DNA of 64,000 nt from Ignelater luminosus (GCA_011009095.1 VTPC01091307.1:62001-126000), one strand, 5' to 3'. Positions 51,401 to 58,058 are shown, counted from the stretch's first letter. The notes: a model not told the origin generated them from the letters alone. A program made the numbers and translations.

Positions 51401-54400
51401 CGAAACAGGATAATAAGAGGAATACTAGGCGGCTGACTAAAATACCAAGCAAGCAGGATTCTGTACAAGGTGACTGCTTTAGTCTAATGGAGATATCTAA
51501 AAAACGATCATCTGAGACTTTTTGGGATTGGGGTTGATCATCCGGAACTATATCTCCAGTTCCAGTAGGTTATGCGTTAGTGCTTTGGAAGCGATGTCGG
51601 TGAAGATCGATAATGAACAGATTGCAGTGTCGTTGGAGAATTGTGCCATGTCGATTGCTTAGTCAATAGATGGAAAGATTCCGCTGCAATAGAAACTGTG
51701 GAACGTGCAGCTCCAAAACTGTACTAAGTTGAGACAGAGTTCTTAAAACGATTAGACGCAATATTGGTGATTGGACAAGAAAGCGCGCGTAAATCTTATA
51801 GTCCAGCCAATAAGCTGGGAAAAAAGGTTGAATAAAAAAAAACACTCAGCACGAATTTGAAAAAACCTTCTTGCAATGAGTTCTATATGACTATTGAGAC
51901 CTTTTCCCCGCCCCCCCTTCTGCCCCAAATCGCAAAATCAACTCTTTCAACCACCCCCTTTCTGGAGATTTTCTTTTATTTGTGCAGATGTGTGGATTTC
52001 AGCTCAAAGATGGCTTCTAGGAGGTTTCTCGCGTCGCTGATTACCAATTCGGCATTAGTTTTTTGGAAAAGTGAACCTGGCCGTGAAAAACCGCAAAATC
52101 TGGCCTAATTTCTGAAAAAATTTTTCTGGTTCGTGAAAATTTTGAATTTTAACTCGAAAATGAGTTCTAGGGGGTAATTTTGGTCGCTGATTACGAATCT
52201 AATATTAGTTTTCCGGGAAAACTATCTAGCCGTGGGAAATCGGAAAACTTGGCACAATAACCTTCTAGAACCCATTTTCGAGTTAAAATTCAATATTTTC
52301 TCGAATAAGAAAAACCTTTCCAGAAATTAGGCCAAATTTTCCGTTTTTCCACGGCCAGGTTCACTTTTTGGAAAACTAATGCCGGATTAGTGATCAGCGA
52401 CCCAAAAAACCCACTAGAAGCCATTTTTGAGCTAAAATTCACACATTTTCACAAATAAAAAAAAATCTCCAGAAAAGGAGTGGTTAAAAGGGTTGATTTC
52501 ACGATTTGGGGCAGAAGGGTAGGCGAGGGGGAAGGTCTTAATAGTCATGAATGTCCTTGGAGTCAAATAGAACTTATTACAAAAAAGAGTTTTTAAATTT
52601 GTGCTGAGTGTTTTTTTTATTCTCCCAGCTTATTGACTGGACCATTAGGAATTGGGCGTTCATGAAATTTTGAATTTTGAGTTTCATGTATCGCGAAGCC
52701 ATGTTAACGTTCTTTCGAAGTCTCAGGAAAGTGTTTTGTATAGACAAGCAGGGCAAATTGTGTGAGAATGTCTATGAATCCTTTCTCAGCTTTTCTGCCG
52801 TAATTCTGTCGATGTCTTAAGGAGAATCCTGAAGCAGTAGGAGGTGGTTGCATATTTTGTCTTATTGAATATGAAAGGGCTTTTGATAAGATGGAGTCTA
52901 GCTAACAAATTTATTCTGAACCACCTGAACAAGCAATGATTGCAACAAGATTAACAAAGAGTGCATTAATGTTGCAAACTTTCTCGCTTAATGTTTTACT
53001 TGTATTTTTTAAATGTCGTGTTTAATGAGCTTTCGACAATAAAGAAATAATGAGAGTTACATATATTGATTTGGATAAATAGAAATGCGGCATGACACTA
53101 TAAAGTATGACGAGAAAAAGGAGAAGATTTAGCTTCATAATATGCTGTCAGTACTTCTAGATTGTCTGTGTCTAACTCAACATTACGATAGTTTTAAATA
53201 AAAATAATAAACAGTTTCAACGGGCATGAGAATTAATTAAAGATGATCTACGATTGGGTTCACCAAACTCCTAATTACAAAACCTGCAAAAAATTAAAAC
53301 CGTTAATAATTAAATGAGAGGTTAAAGAGCAACAGTTCATGCAACTATAATTACAAAAGGTCTGGCATTTGTAATATTTTATGACTGAATAGAGAAGATT
53401 GAGTTTCATTGTTGACATTATTGATTCCTAAAGAACAACATGTGAGATAGTATGAAATCTGAACCTTTTGCAAGCAAGACAAAAGACGTTTTGATGGAGT
53501 CGCAGCAGGTTACAAAGCGAGGGTTTATATATCTCTGGAATCTGAAATCAATAATAGTGTTGTAACATAATAATAATAATAATAAATATAAAGATTGAAA
53601 ACTAATTCCAGTGGAATTGCTCTTCTATTAAGAAATAAAAATTAAATCATGGAATAGTGCAAGCTATCCATTACAGGGAAGTACCGAAATATCTGAAAAA
53701 TCATTCTGAATAATAGTTGAAAACTATTTCTTTCCTAATATGAAGCCGTAGATGTTTAGCAATGGGAGTAAGAAATATTCAGGTTTGAAACTGGTGCTAA
53801 TATAGTTTACGTTTACAAATTTTATCCTTGTAAATAAAAATAGCCAAACAAATAGATTCAGATACACGCAAAAATATGTTTAGTTGGTGCAACAAGAAAT
53901 TTAGTTGTACTGTACTGGCAAGAGCAGAAAATATTTGTGTTCTTGCAAAAATATTTGCTGTCCAAAATTCTACTAAATTTTTTGTAGCACCAACAAAACA
54001 TTTTTTCCGTGTAGAAAACAACAAAAGAAAAAGAAGTGGTTACAAGCTGGAAAACTAAGACCACAAACGAATTAGATTAGTGATTAATTATAGATTGTGT
54101 TGCGTGATAAATTATCCATTTTTAATTAACTAATTGAGAACACACACTGTTATTTTTTTATTTTATTGATTTATTAAGTAATAATCAATCTAATAATGAT
54201 ATGCTTTTTAATTTCAGTTTATTTGTATGGGAGGAACTCCTAAACGAATGGAAACATTTGCCAATTTCATCATGGAAGAGATTGGTCATAAACTACCAAC
54301 TGGTACCACACTTTTGGACATTAGTCAGTATTCCTATCGTTACTGCATGTATAAAGTGGGTCCTGTACTTTCCATTAGTGTAAGAATCATTCGTGTATTT

Positions 54401-54623
54401 TAAAAGTTTGCTATTTTCTACACTAATTGACTTGCAGCATGGAATGGGCGTTCCGTCAGTAAGCATCCTTCTTCATGAAATCATCAAACTAATGTATCAT
54501 GCGAAAGTTAAGGATCCAATATTCTTCAGAATTGGTACTTGTGGCGGTATTGGATTAGAAGGTGGCACAGTGGTTATTTCTGAAGAAGCAGTAGATGCAA
54601 TGATGAACAACTATTATGAAGTG
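21300..54623 (+). CDS. Upp: Uridine phosphorylase gene, 5' four coding exons (3' end outside the window)
   Basis: The enzyme splits uridine with phosphate into uracil and ribose-1-phosphate in pyrimidine salvage, in the cytosol. Exons 21300-21475, 21548-21671, 54218-54379 and 54438-54623 join in frame to 216 codons (phases 2, 0, 0, 0), all with GT-AG borders. Residues 1-60 are a poorly conserved Asn/His/Asp-rich leader. The rest follows animal UPP1/UPP2 closely: LRNPHIELMDQDILYHLALG, then FGDVKFICMGGTPKRME, KLPTGTTL, YKVGPVLSISHGMGVPS, HAKVKDPIFFRIGTCGGIG and EGGTVVISEEAVD. FRIGTxGG is the phosphate/ribose-binding glycine-rich region of the NP-1 nucleoside phosphorylase fold. Family members are about 310 aa, so roughly 95 residues, including the uracil-binding part, lie in exons beyond 64000. 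The start follows an in-frame TGA at 21273 and has a good insect context (TCAAAATG). Nothing suggests a pseudogene. Confidence 0.9.
21476..21547 (+). other. Upp: Upp intron 1 (72 bp)
   Basis: Minimal insect-type intron: GTAATT donor, T-rich body, TTTTCAG acceptor at 21541-21547. Confidence 0.85.
21548..21671 (+). CDS. Upp: Upp coding exon 2
   Basis: The exon follows TTTTCAG and ends GTTAAG|GTAAAC. It codes for YPDGSVKLRNPHIELMDQD, then ILYHLALGSGSHDLVEMFGDVK, the conserved start of the enzyme fold. The break after GDVK is at the same protein position as I recall for vertebrate UPP genes. Confidence 0.92.
21672..23040. other. Start of Upp intron 2, no element recognised
   Basis: AT-rich intron sequence. 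The 130-codon minus frame at 22121-22513 has no motif I can place. Confidence 0.5.
23041..24155 (+). pseudogene. BEL/Pao retrotransposon pol fragments
   Basis: Pieces of a BEL/Pao polyprotein occur in order on the + strand. The start of the reverse transcriptase is near 23065-23165 (PRLLRFVFDARASV, then SLHNSLLTGPDMLDNL; family R.VFDA..K...SLN..L..GPDL). The post-RT block is at 23500-23620 (EELEEEIMTKWTKWLKEL, then IKILRWYI; family LP.....W..W...L..I..I.IPR...). A connection and integrase N-terminal region lies near 23780-24050 (FSLDVKRFSSWLKLIK, AEKQWLK). The RT catalytic core and the integrase core are missing and frames are broken. No LTRs were found, so this is a heavily deleted relic inside the Upp intron. 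Confidence 0.72.
24469..25075. mobile_element. 607-bp MITE with about 35-bp inverted ends
   Basis: The left end TAGGGTGTCTCGTAAATGCC and the complement of the right end CAGGGTGTCCCGTAAATGCC match for about 36 bases with three differences, continuing AATAAAGCTTTAG. TA flanks both sides (24467-24468 and 25076-25077). No coding sequence was recognised inside. The ends are of a type common in mariner/Tc1-related MITEs of insects. Confidence 0.8.
25078..26060. other. Intronic, no gene recognised
   Basis: The frames at 25381-25581 (+) and 25533-25778 (-) have no recognisable motif. AGAAGTAGTCCAA occurs twice (about 25246 and 25613). Confidence 0.45.
26061..26201. repeat. Imperfect foldback hairpin, about 50-bp arms
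   Basis: 26061-26115 and 26152-26201 are inverted copies with small gaps, sharing GGAGTAGAA, TCTTTTTG and GCAC. The 36-base loop is GC-rich (GAGGCGCAGCCAAGGCGG). It looks like a small MITE or foldback remnant; no target duplication was established. Confidence 0.65.
26202..27355. other. Intronic, no gene recognised
   Basis: AT-rich intron sequence without motifs or paired ends that I can support. Confidence 0.45.
27356..28020. repeat. GC-rich degenerate tandem repeat field in three blocks
   Basis: 27356-27600 and 27885-28010 are built of variants of a roughly 14-18-bp phrase like AGGCCCGAACGGCCCGA. Between them (about 27640-27880) is a different phrase, CGGTTCAGTACGA with variants GGTTCAATATAA, GGTTCAGTAGCA and GGATCAGTACGA. 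Units differ in length, so no exact period can be given. The frames at 27274-27621 (-), 27431-27652 (+) and 27477-27665 (-) are open on both strands because the repeat lacks stops; they encode Pro/Gly/Ser-rich monotony and I do not call them genes. Confidence 0.7.
28021..29174. other. Intronic, no gene recognised
   Basis: AT-rich intron sequence with no supported coding or repeat structure. Confidence 0.45.
29175..31075 (-). mobile_element. 5'-truncated RTE-like LINE
   Basis: On the minus strand from 31075: linker (NNQSFWNKVKGLKRKKRKEIRG, close to the one in the 6369-9127 LINE), then reverse transcriptase (30267-30491: AAYREGRQRSNNIFILRNL, FIDLKAAFDTVQR), the active site near 30040-30055 as LLYADDIVLITDS with YADD kept, YEYLGVVF near 29845, and a C-terminal region at 29473-29721 in which KQLRKIAEM occurs twice in tandem (a short internal duplication). 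The endonuclease is absent, the usual 5' truncation left by incomplete reverse transcription. The 3' end carries a perfect small hairpin, TACCCTGTCAGGGTA at 29254-29268. Frameshifts make it inactive. Confidence 0.82.
31076..34930. other. Intronic, about 3.9 kb with no gene recognised
   Basis: AT-rich sequence. Short frames at 33068-33313 (-), 33984-34244 (+) and 34591-34839 (+) have no motif I can place. A phrase near 31777-31815 (TTATCCCACCTGCTTTGATAG) resembles one near 39345-39375 beside the BEL/Pao element; part of the stretch may therefore belong to that element's LTR or leader. Confidence 0.45.
34931..35045 (-). repeat. Dispersed repeat, copy 2 (inverted partner at 2763-2862)
   Basis: The reverse complement matches 2763-2862 over about 100 bases. 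It lies directly beyond the end of the BEL/Pao pol gene on the minus strand, so it is probably 3' untranslated region or LTR of that element. A 70-codon frame over it (34892-35104) is incidental. Confidence 0.7.
35046..39290 (-). mobile_element. BEL/Pao LTR retrotransposon body, gag to integrase, inactive
   Basis: The minus strand holds most of a BEL/Pao polyprotein in order. Gag is at about 39290-38410 (WQRF, NKTSLANVEKFYYLLGVLKGE; DASTFDEFIKFLAQRC at 38740). The zinc-knuckle region lies at about 38520-38400 (LCLNCLRFGHTNADC). The aspartic protease region is at 37780-38202 (DSESQFHFVTYNLAKELGL, where the family has DSGSQ). Reverse transcriptase follows at about 37465-37140 (KTRVVFDALCKS, SLNDVLMIG), then RNase H and connection at 36263-37000, integrase core at 35639-35899 (MGNLPSEHVNPSRPF, FVCLATKTVHMELISDLTTD) and integrase C-terminus at 35200-35481 (QIEAILNSRPLTPLS, LTPAHLLIG). 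Numerous frameshifts and stops make it non-coding. Flanking LTRs were not found, so limits are approximate. Confidence 0.85.
39291..41039. other. Intronic, no gene recognised
   Basis: The part at 39300-39480 may be leader or LTR of the BEL/Pao element. The rest is AT-rich. A CTTCTTCTT...CCTCCTCCTCCTC microsatellite lies at about 41002-41029, next to the following LINE fragment. Confidence 0.45.
41040..41530 (+). pseudogene. LINE C-terminal (post-RT) fragment
   Basis: On the + strand, across stops, the reading includes RTEYTAQNPTHKSTNTYPK near 41139, RRDSNRLTHQIYSFL near 41245, LVQTNRKRPYPELGLPDLQNRDPIRKIKQHLWMEQRKK from about 41310 (given here only as landmarks NRDPIR and MEQRKK) and ends RPIPEEEEKI near 41520. 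This order (RLTxRIY, NRDPIRxKI, PIPEEEE) is the tail following the reverse transcriptase in one group of insect LINEs. The RT itself is missing, so this is a 3' fragment left by 5' truncation. Confidence 0.6.
41805..42430 (-). pseudogene. Mariner transposase, main part (catalytic core)
   Basis: 42421-42239 reads MRKLCARWVFTIDQQRTQKN..., then FVTVDETWVHHHTPKSEQQSKQ, with the first catalytic Asp in VDETW. After a frame break, 42215-41805 reads VLATVFRDTQEIIFIDYLEKGKT, KKVLFNEDNAPSHKS (second Asp) and LLPHPPYSSDLAPCNFFLF. In this family the third catalytic residue is Asp in APCDFFLF; here it is Asn, so the enzyme is dead independently of the insertion. The C-terminal FVKTYFSEGMKKLENR matches the family's YFSDGIKKLEHRW. 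The first part of the gene is displaced to 44827-45030. Confidence 0.85.
42498..42606 (-). repeat. 3' LTR of the Gypsy element (109 bp)
   Basis: Direct repeat of 44713-44821 with 7 differences. On the element's strand it starts TCTTGTACA where the other LTR starts TGTTGTATA, so the terminal TG has mutated. Preceded by the target copy TATGC on its outer (left) side. Confidence 0.92.
42912..43823 (-). pseudogene. Gypsy pol remnant: protease start fused to RNase H tail and integrase (303 codons)
   Basis: An open frame produced by an internal deletion. The first 30 residues (VTSKKSVNAVETSDDTDFY, then TFQIKIYKNI) look like the start of a protease. From about residue 38 the sequence is the RNase H/integrase junction (AEETARDEVLSKLKSVLLNG). 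The integrase zinc-binding part is LHYTHIGIVKLKQLARKYG then CLHCELI; its core shows VHVDYAGPY (Asp) and MISDNATIFKS (Asp). The third catalytic block reads NGIAKRNIQTLKQKLK, where the family has NGxAER, so the catalytic Glu is Lys. Protease active site, all of reverse transcriptase and most of RNase H are absent. Confidence 0.85.
43790..44640 (-). pseudogene. Gypsy gag remnant with zinc knuckle
   Basis: 44640-44443 reads from MVEKKTQESTTFPSTF to ERCNKSKEQFENYLEQFTNYLELKGIK, a gag N-terminus. An in-frame stop follows NSVGEN. In shifted frames the capsid region (LTYDEVVKYFKEELSPKSNA-type reading) continues to 44053-43790, where a first knuckle CLRCGRNNHNAKNG (family CxRCGRxxHxxxxC; the last Cys is lost) and a second SSSCNKKGHLEKVC (first Cys changed) are seen. 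The reading frame remains open upstream of MVEKK through the primer site, so the true gag start may lie close to the LTR. Confidence 0.75.
44691..44709 (-). promoter_or_regulatory. Primer-binding site resembling tRNA-Ser
   Basis: It begins TGG three bases inside the LTR edge and reads TGGCGACGAAGATGGGAT. The 3' end of insect tRNA-Ser(GCT), as I recall it, ends CCCAUCCUCGUCGCCA, whose complement differs from this at one position. Mag-lineage Gypsy elements are known to use tRNA-Ser. Confidence 0.65.
44713..44821 (-). repeat. 5' LTR of the Gypsy element (109 bp)
   Basis: On the element's strand it runs from TGTTGTATATTC to ACATAACA, with canonical TG...CA ends. At 109 bp it is very short for a Gypsy LTR. 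It would hold the element promoter, but no core promoter motif is obvious. Confidence 0.92.
44827..45030 (-). pseudogene. Mariner transposase N-terminal part, separated by the Gypsy insertion
   Basis: On the minus strand: KNWTAAQIKAEFCEVHEESAPSL near 45012, one stop, then NEFERGRIFTEDEARSGRLVEV and EFIEKIHGI ending at the Gypsy border. This is the helix-turn-helix part of the same mariner type as 41805-42430 (family KGWTAAQIKxELDEVHGxSAPS, GRPVEVTTPExIEKIHD). The pieces lie on the same strand in the order expected for one gene cut in two; about 55 residues between IEKIH and MRKLCARW are not recovered. Confidence 0.8.
45236..47882. other. Intronic, about 2.6 kb with no gene recognised
   Basis: AT-rich. 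The 83-codon minus frame at 45712-45963 has no recognisable domain. No paired ends were found. Confidence 0.45.
47883..50030 (-). pseudogene. Broken gene of an uncharacterised transposon-associated protein family (about 700 aa when whole)
   Basis: Consecutive minus-strand frames form one long protein split by frameshifts. Order: an N-terminal part at about 50030-49710; 49676-49470 (FDICSCKCKEIELCCCPR, KVPKEEQKFLLDQRRDRKM), a Cys-rich putative zinc-binding segment; 49473-49174 (LPMLARTCDRYGISDKAAAAIVS); 49256-48822 (LPALYFDGRKDKTL, then IAVGCDGTITNTGKFNDMIRLFEKRLQRPLQ); 48812-48222 (LNELPLRHLFNKLNG, GPIGRSLENCDILP, DLSTDQKYLYEI, ENLLLSMLSDENRTLRELAAKRIL); and 48191-47883 (IDLIDWQ, FLKLPCHAQAVECSVKTVTEAS, stop). 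I recall many multi-copy relatives in insects, Hydra and molluscs, but no function. The CDGT...NTG block looks like a strand of an RNase H-like fold (inference). Four or five frame breaks make it non-functional. Confidence 0.6.
50031..51799. other. Intronic, no gene recognised; GC-richer patch at 50970-51660
   Basis: 50970-51660 is visibly richer in G+C than its surroundings and contains a 79-codon frame (50976-51215), but I cannot assign it. It continues in character on the far side of the palindrome at 51800-52643, so the palindrome may have inserted into an older element. Confidence 0.4.
51800..52643. mobile_element. 844-bp near-palindromic foldback element with internal repeats
   Basis: The left arm (51800-52171) and right arm (52262-52643) are inverted copies of about 370-380 bp, from GTCCAGCCAATAAGCTGGGA at the left edge to its inverse at the right. 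The 90-base centre completes a second copy of an internal unit. Inside the left arm two diverged tandem units of about 140 bp share TTCTAGG, GTCGCTGATTAC, TTAGTTTT, GGCCGTG and AAATC. The TCGCTGATTACGAAT phrase is one I have met in repeats of other insects. The arms are about 80% alike by eye. No coding sequence and no clear target duplication. Confidence 0.85.
52644..53862. other. Intronic, no gene recognised; (TAA)n at 53567-53586
   Basis: AT-rich intron sequence with a short TAA microsatellite. Confidence 0.5.
53865..54011. mobile_element. 147-bp MITE about 205 bp upstream of Upp exon 3
   Basis: Inverted ends of about 43 bp: CACGCAAAAATATGTTTAG at the left matches the inverse of the right end, whose complement starts CACGGAAAAAATGTTTTG, continuing GTTGGTGC and AATTTAGT. 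TA flanks both sides (53863-53864 and 54012-54013). The interior also pairs with itself. The three frames of 60-75 codons here are products of the palindrome. Confidence 0.85.
54218..54379 (+). CDS. Upp: Upp coding exon 3
   Basis: Acceptor TTTAATTTCAG|TTTATT; donor AGT|GTAAGA. 54 codons in phase 0: FICMGGTPKRMETFANFIME, then EIGHKLPTGTTLLDISQYSY and RYCMYKVGPVLSIS. The CMGGxPxRM segment and YKVGPVLSxSHGMG (completed in exon 4) are family signatures. The longer open frame over this region (54201-54383) is in the wrong phase. Confidence 0.93.
54380..54437 (+). other. Upp: Upp intron 3 (58 bp)
   Basis: GTAAGA donor and GACTTGCAG acceptor; minimal insect size. Confidence 0.9.
54438..54623 (+). 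CDS. Upp: Upp coding exon 4 (last in the window)
   Basis: 62 codons: HGMGVPSVSILLHEIIKLMY, HAKVKDPIFFRIGTCGGIGL and EGGTVVISEEAVDAMMNNYYEV, ending GAAGTG|GTGAGC. FRIGTCGG is the conserved phosphate/ribose-binding loop. The frame runs open past the donor to a stop at 54650, but the residues after YYEV do not resemble the family, so splicing at 54623 is preferred. Confidence 0.93.
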
Positions 54624-56628
54624 GTGAGCGATTTTTTAACATTCATTTAAAAATGTAGATTTAAAAGAACGATGAAGAGAAATGTAAACTTGATACATAC
54701 AAGAGATATTTTTACATTGTTATTTAGAAAATCCGCTTTCTATTGTGGGTCTTCGCTCAGATCTCCGTTGACCTTTTAAAAACATATTTTCTTTCAATAT
54801 ATTGCAAGAGATATACAGCAATATTAGCCGGTATCTCATATTTCATATTATGTTATTTTATCCATGTTAGTATTACGAACAAATATTCAATGAAAACAAA
54901 ATTTGCTGACTTTCCTCGAATGTTGTCCTATTTTCTTTATTTGATTTATAATTTTGATTTAGCATGAATTCATTATGACTGTGCATAAATTGCTTTGAAT
55001 TTCCCTTTTAATATTAGGCAATTTTTCTGTGTTAATATATTCTATTGATTCTGATTGTATAAAAATTCAAGATCAGTGATGAAACAACATTTGAACGACT
55101 TGCTTCCTTCCTTTCTATATTTGCCGTTTTCCTTAATTTGGAGCTAATGAAAATTTACTTTTTTTTTTAACGGAAACAATCATTTTATTGGGTTTTGTTG
55201 ATTATCTGAGGTACCTATCCTATTTCGACATTAAATTTTTGTATTAATTATATCATTCATATTCTTCAATGGTTTTAGTTATTTATTACGATTACAAACC
55301 GCTAAATTTTTATGTTTACCCACAATTTTGTTTGGTATTTTATGTTTTCTTCCTCATTAATTTTTCATGAGAATATATCAAGGCTGTTAAAAGTCAGAGT
55401 ATATTATAGCAATAAAACACTTAAAATGTCTTTACGTGCAATTTTTGTTTATGTAGCTTTTATAAAAATTATGATATAACTACAGATATGAGACATAAAA
55501 TACATTATGGTGAATATTTATTTTATAGTTTTATTTCAGAGGCTGTTTCAGATATTACATTTATTTAGAAAGCCTCAAAAGTATTCTTTTACAGCAATTT
55601 TCAAAAATTTCTTCTATCTAAAATAGTTAACAAAGCATGTATTGTTTGTAACATATTATTAACAAGATATATTAATATTAATAAAAACTTATAGTCATAA
55701 AATTATTTCTTTTTTCAAACGATTCGCCATTTTGTTATTCCATTCGACATAGGTTAAACGAAGCAGCAGCGTGATGAATAAAGCAGTATTTAATGACGCA
55801 ACGGAAAGATTTTGTGCAATACGCACGTGTAAAGTGCGTAATACCCTATTCACTAACAGAGAAATAGCATTGAAAGGCTTTTCAGCATTACAATATAAAT
55901 TCTTTAATCTTCTTATGCTCTCGTATTATAAAACGTATTTCATTTTAATAAGATCTTTAAAAGGGGTTACCTCTTTTATGCCCTTTAAAGTAATTATTCC
56001 TAACGAGCTAGAAATATAGAATTTCCAAGTAGAAAATATTCACCGTTATGCTCAGTTTTACTTGTGGTTGTTACTATCTAATAAAGTAATAATGATACCT
56101 TAATTATCGAAGTTACTAATAGCTTCCAAGATAGGGCATCATAATTCACATCAATTATTCTAGTTTTTCTTTACATGCATCGCATTACACTAACAAACAA
56201 TTTAGCTGATAATGACCTCCAGTAAATTTCGAAGTTGTTTTTTCAGATTTTTTTTGTCGTGTTGTGCTTATCACAGAAATCGACCTCACTAAAGGCCATG
56301 TAAAATATCAACTAAACCAATGTCAGTTGTCATCAAGGACGATGCTAAATATTTTATGCTGGTTATTTACAAATTGTAATGTAATAACTCAACTATTATT
56401 TTATGTTCAAAAATATTTTATCCACAATGGACATATAAGTCTACAGTGAAAGATACATTGCTTAAGAAAGAAATGTTACGAAATGTAATCGCCTTTTAAA
56501 AATTTGATATTAGTAAATACCATAGATTACTAGTTTGTTTATGTAGTTAAAAAACAAAATCAGAATTTATATGTAGTAACTTTTGTTAGTTTTTTCTTTA
56601 TAATACGTTCATACGATACTATAATATA
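54624..56628. other. Upp: Upp intron 4, first part, no gene recognised
   Basis: The intron begins GTGAGC and continues past 64000, since no exon matching the remaining uridine phosphorylase sequence was found. This part is AT-rich; frames at 54743-54967 and 55771-56019 have no motif. A short hairpin, TACGCACGTGTAAAGTGCGTA, lies near 55821-55841. Confidence 0.5.
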
Positions 56629-56654
56629 CACTGCCTCACTAAAGTATAGGCACA
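56629..56654 (+). repeat. Left outer inverted repeat of the Tc1 element
   Basis: 26 bases, exact inverse of 58256-58281. Confidence 0.93.
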
Positions 56655-56834
56655 ATTATAATATTTTGAAAAAGAATACTAAAACAAAAAAAAGTACATA
56701 GATGAAAGGTAAACGTATTACATAGACTTTTATTTAGTGGTTTCGACTACATAAATATAATACAAAAAATAAAACTGAACACAAACTTATGACAAAAAAC
56801 AAATGAAACAAGAATTCTGTAAAAACAAGCATAC

Positions 56835-56851
56835 ACAAAAGTATAGGCACA
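56835..56851 (+). repeat. Left inner repeat of the Tc1 element
   Basis: CAAAAGTATAGGCACAT repeats the core of the outer end about 206 bp inside it; a likely second transposase-binding site. Confidence 0.8.
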
Positions 56852-56880
56852 TTTATGTGACATATGAGAACATATGCAAT

Positions 56881-57906
56881 TTAATACCTAGAATTTCCTC
56901 CTTTTTGCTTTAATACTTCTAAAAGTCTATCATGCATTGAATTCACTAATGTTTTTGTGACATCAGGTTCGATTTGATTCCATTCCTCCAGAAGAAGTCG
57001 TTTGAGCTCCGTTTTACTGGAGATGTGATGTTTCCTAATTCTTCTCTCCAATTCATCCCATAGGTACTCTATGGGGCTGAGATCTAGAGATTGGGGTGGG
57101 ATTGGTAAAGTGTGGGGTGTGTTATATAATATCCATTGTCGCACAGTGTACGCCGTGTGCTTAGGATCATTGTCTTGTTGAAAATACCAGTTTTGTAAAT
57201 GTAATTTATCCGCACTTTTTTGTAGATTATTTTTTAAAATATCTAAATAGAGGTTTGTATCTATTATCTGGTCAATGAATAACAACTTCCCAACCCTAGA
57301 AGATGACATGCAACCCCATACTAGCACACCACCACATCCATGCTTGACCGTATGCTGTATGTGATTGCTGTTAAGTTCAGTGTTAGGATGTCGCCACACT
57401 TTTATACGTCCATCACTTCTAAATACGTTGTACTTACTTTCATCTGAAAATAAAACCGAGTCCCAAAATTCATTATTTTTTTTTATAAACTCTTGGGCAA
57501 ATTTTAAGCGGAGATTTTTATTTTTCGTTGAAATACTAGGCTTTTTCCTTGCTATCCTCGAACTAAACCCAGCATGCCTCAGTACTCTACGTATAGTTTC
57601 TTGATGAACAACCAGAGCAAATTGCTCCCCCAGGTTTGCTTTAAGTTCTGAGGCAGTGATCTTAGGAGTTTGTTTTGTTTTTCTTAAAATTGTTCTTTCC
57701 ATTCTATCGGTCAGTTTTCTCGGTCGGCCGCTTCTGGGTTCATTTTCTATCTTCTTATTGTTTAGACATTTTTGTACGATGTTCCTAATTGTATACCGGC
57801 TCCTTTTAACTATTTCTCCAACTTTTTGATACGATCGGTATTTTTTATAAAGGTTAATAATAATTTTCCTCTCTTCTACTGTAGTCTCTTTACCTTTTCC
57901 TCCCAT
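56881..57906 (-). CDS. Tc1 transposase, DD34E, full length (341 aa)
   Basis: Cut-and-paste transposase. Residues 1-120 form the paired helix-turn-helix DNA-binding region, with the linker motif GRPRKLT at 60-66 typical of Tc1 proteins. The catalytic triad is Asp155 (VLFSDESKYNVF), Asp245 (WYFQQDNDPKHT) and Glu280 (PPQSLDLSPIEYLWDEL), with 34 residues between the last two. The glycine-rich box GGVLVWGCMSS at 192-202 is present. No stop or frameshift; 341 aa is the normal length. The MGGKGKETT start is the first ATG, 375 bp inside the right end. It lies antisense to Upp, in the intron after exon 4. All parts needed for mobility appear intact, but activity is not proven. Confidence 0.93.
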   Translation of the reverse strand: MGGKGKETTVEERKIIINLYKKYRSYQKVGEIVKRSRYTIRNIVQKCLNNKKIENEPRSGRPRKLTDRMERTILRKTKQTPKITASELKANLGEQFALVVHQETIRRVLRHAGFSSRIARKKPSISTKNKNLRLKFAQEFIKKNNEFWDSVLFSDESKYNVFRSDGRIKVWRHPNTELNSNHIQHTVKHGCGGVLVWGCMSSSRVGKLLFIDQIIDTNLYLDILKNNLQKSADKLHLQNWYFQQDNDPKHTAYTVRQWILYNTPHTLPIPPQSLDLSPIEYLWDELERRIRKHHISSKTELKRLLLEEWNQIEPDVTKTLVNSMHDRLLEVLKQKGGNSRY

Positions 57907-58058
57907 TGCGACGTGTTTGCACTAATTAAGAAGGTACACTGACTGAGTTTTTGATACTTAAGCAGATTATTTGTTTTGGAGCATCCCCTAAATGTGTTCA
58001 GGGAAATATGTAATCTAGATGTCTGTAGGCGTTCCCATAACACATCAAGTAATGTGAA

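Larger units (their letters stand above)
21672..54217 (+). other. Upp: Upp intron 2, about 32.5 kb and packed with transposable elements
   Basis: It runs from GTAAAC at 21672 to TTTCAG at 54212-54217. It holds at least two BEL/Pao elements, a Ty3/Gypsy element inside a mariner, two LINE fragments, a broken transposon-family gene, several MITE or foldback elements and two repeat fields, described separately. No additional host exon was recognised in it on either strand. The size rests on the assembly being correct here. Confidence 0.85.

Noticed and set aside
51800..52643. Possible microRNA hairpin
   Set aside because: Arms are far too long and internally repeated; a foldback transposon explains it better.
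53797..54064. Three short frames over the MITE
   Set aside because: Products of the palindrome; they are inverted images of each other.
54201..54383. 60-codon + frame over Upp exon 3
   Set aside because: Wrong phase; the phase-0 reading from the acceptor gives the conserved uridine phosphorylase sequence.
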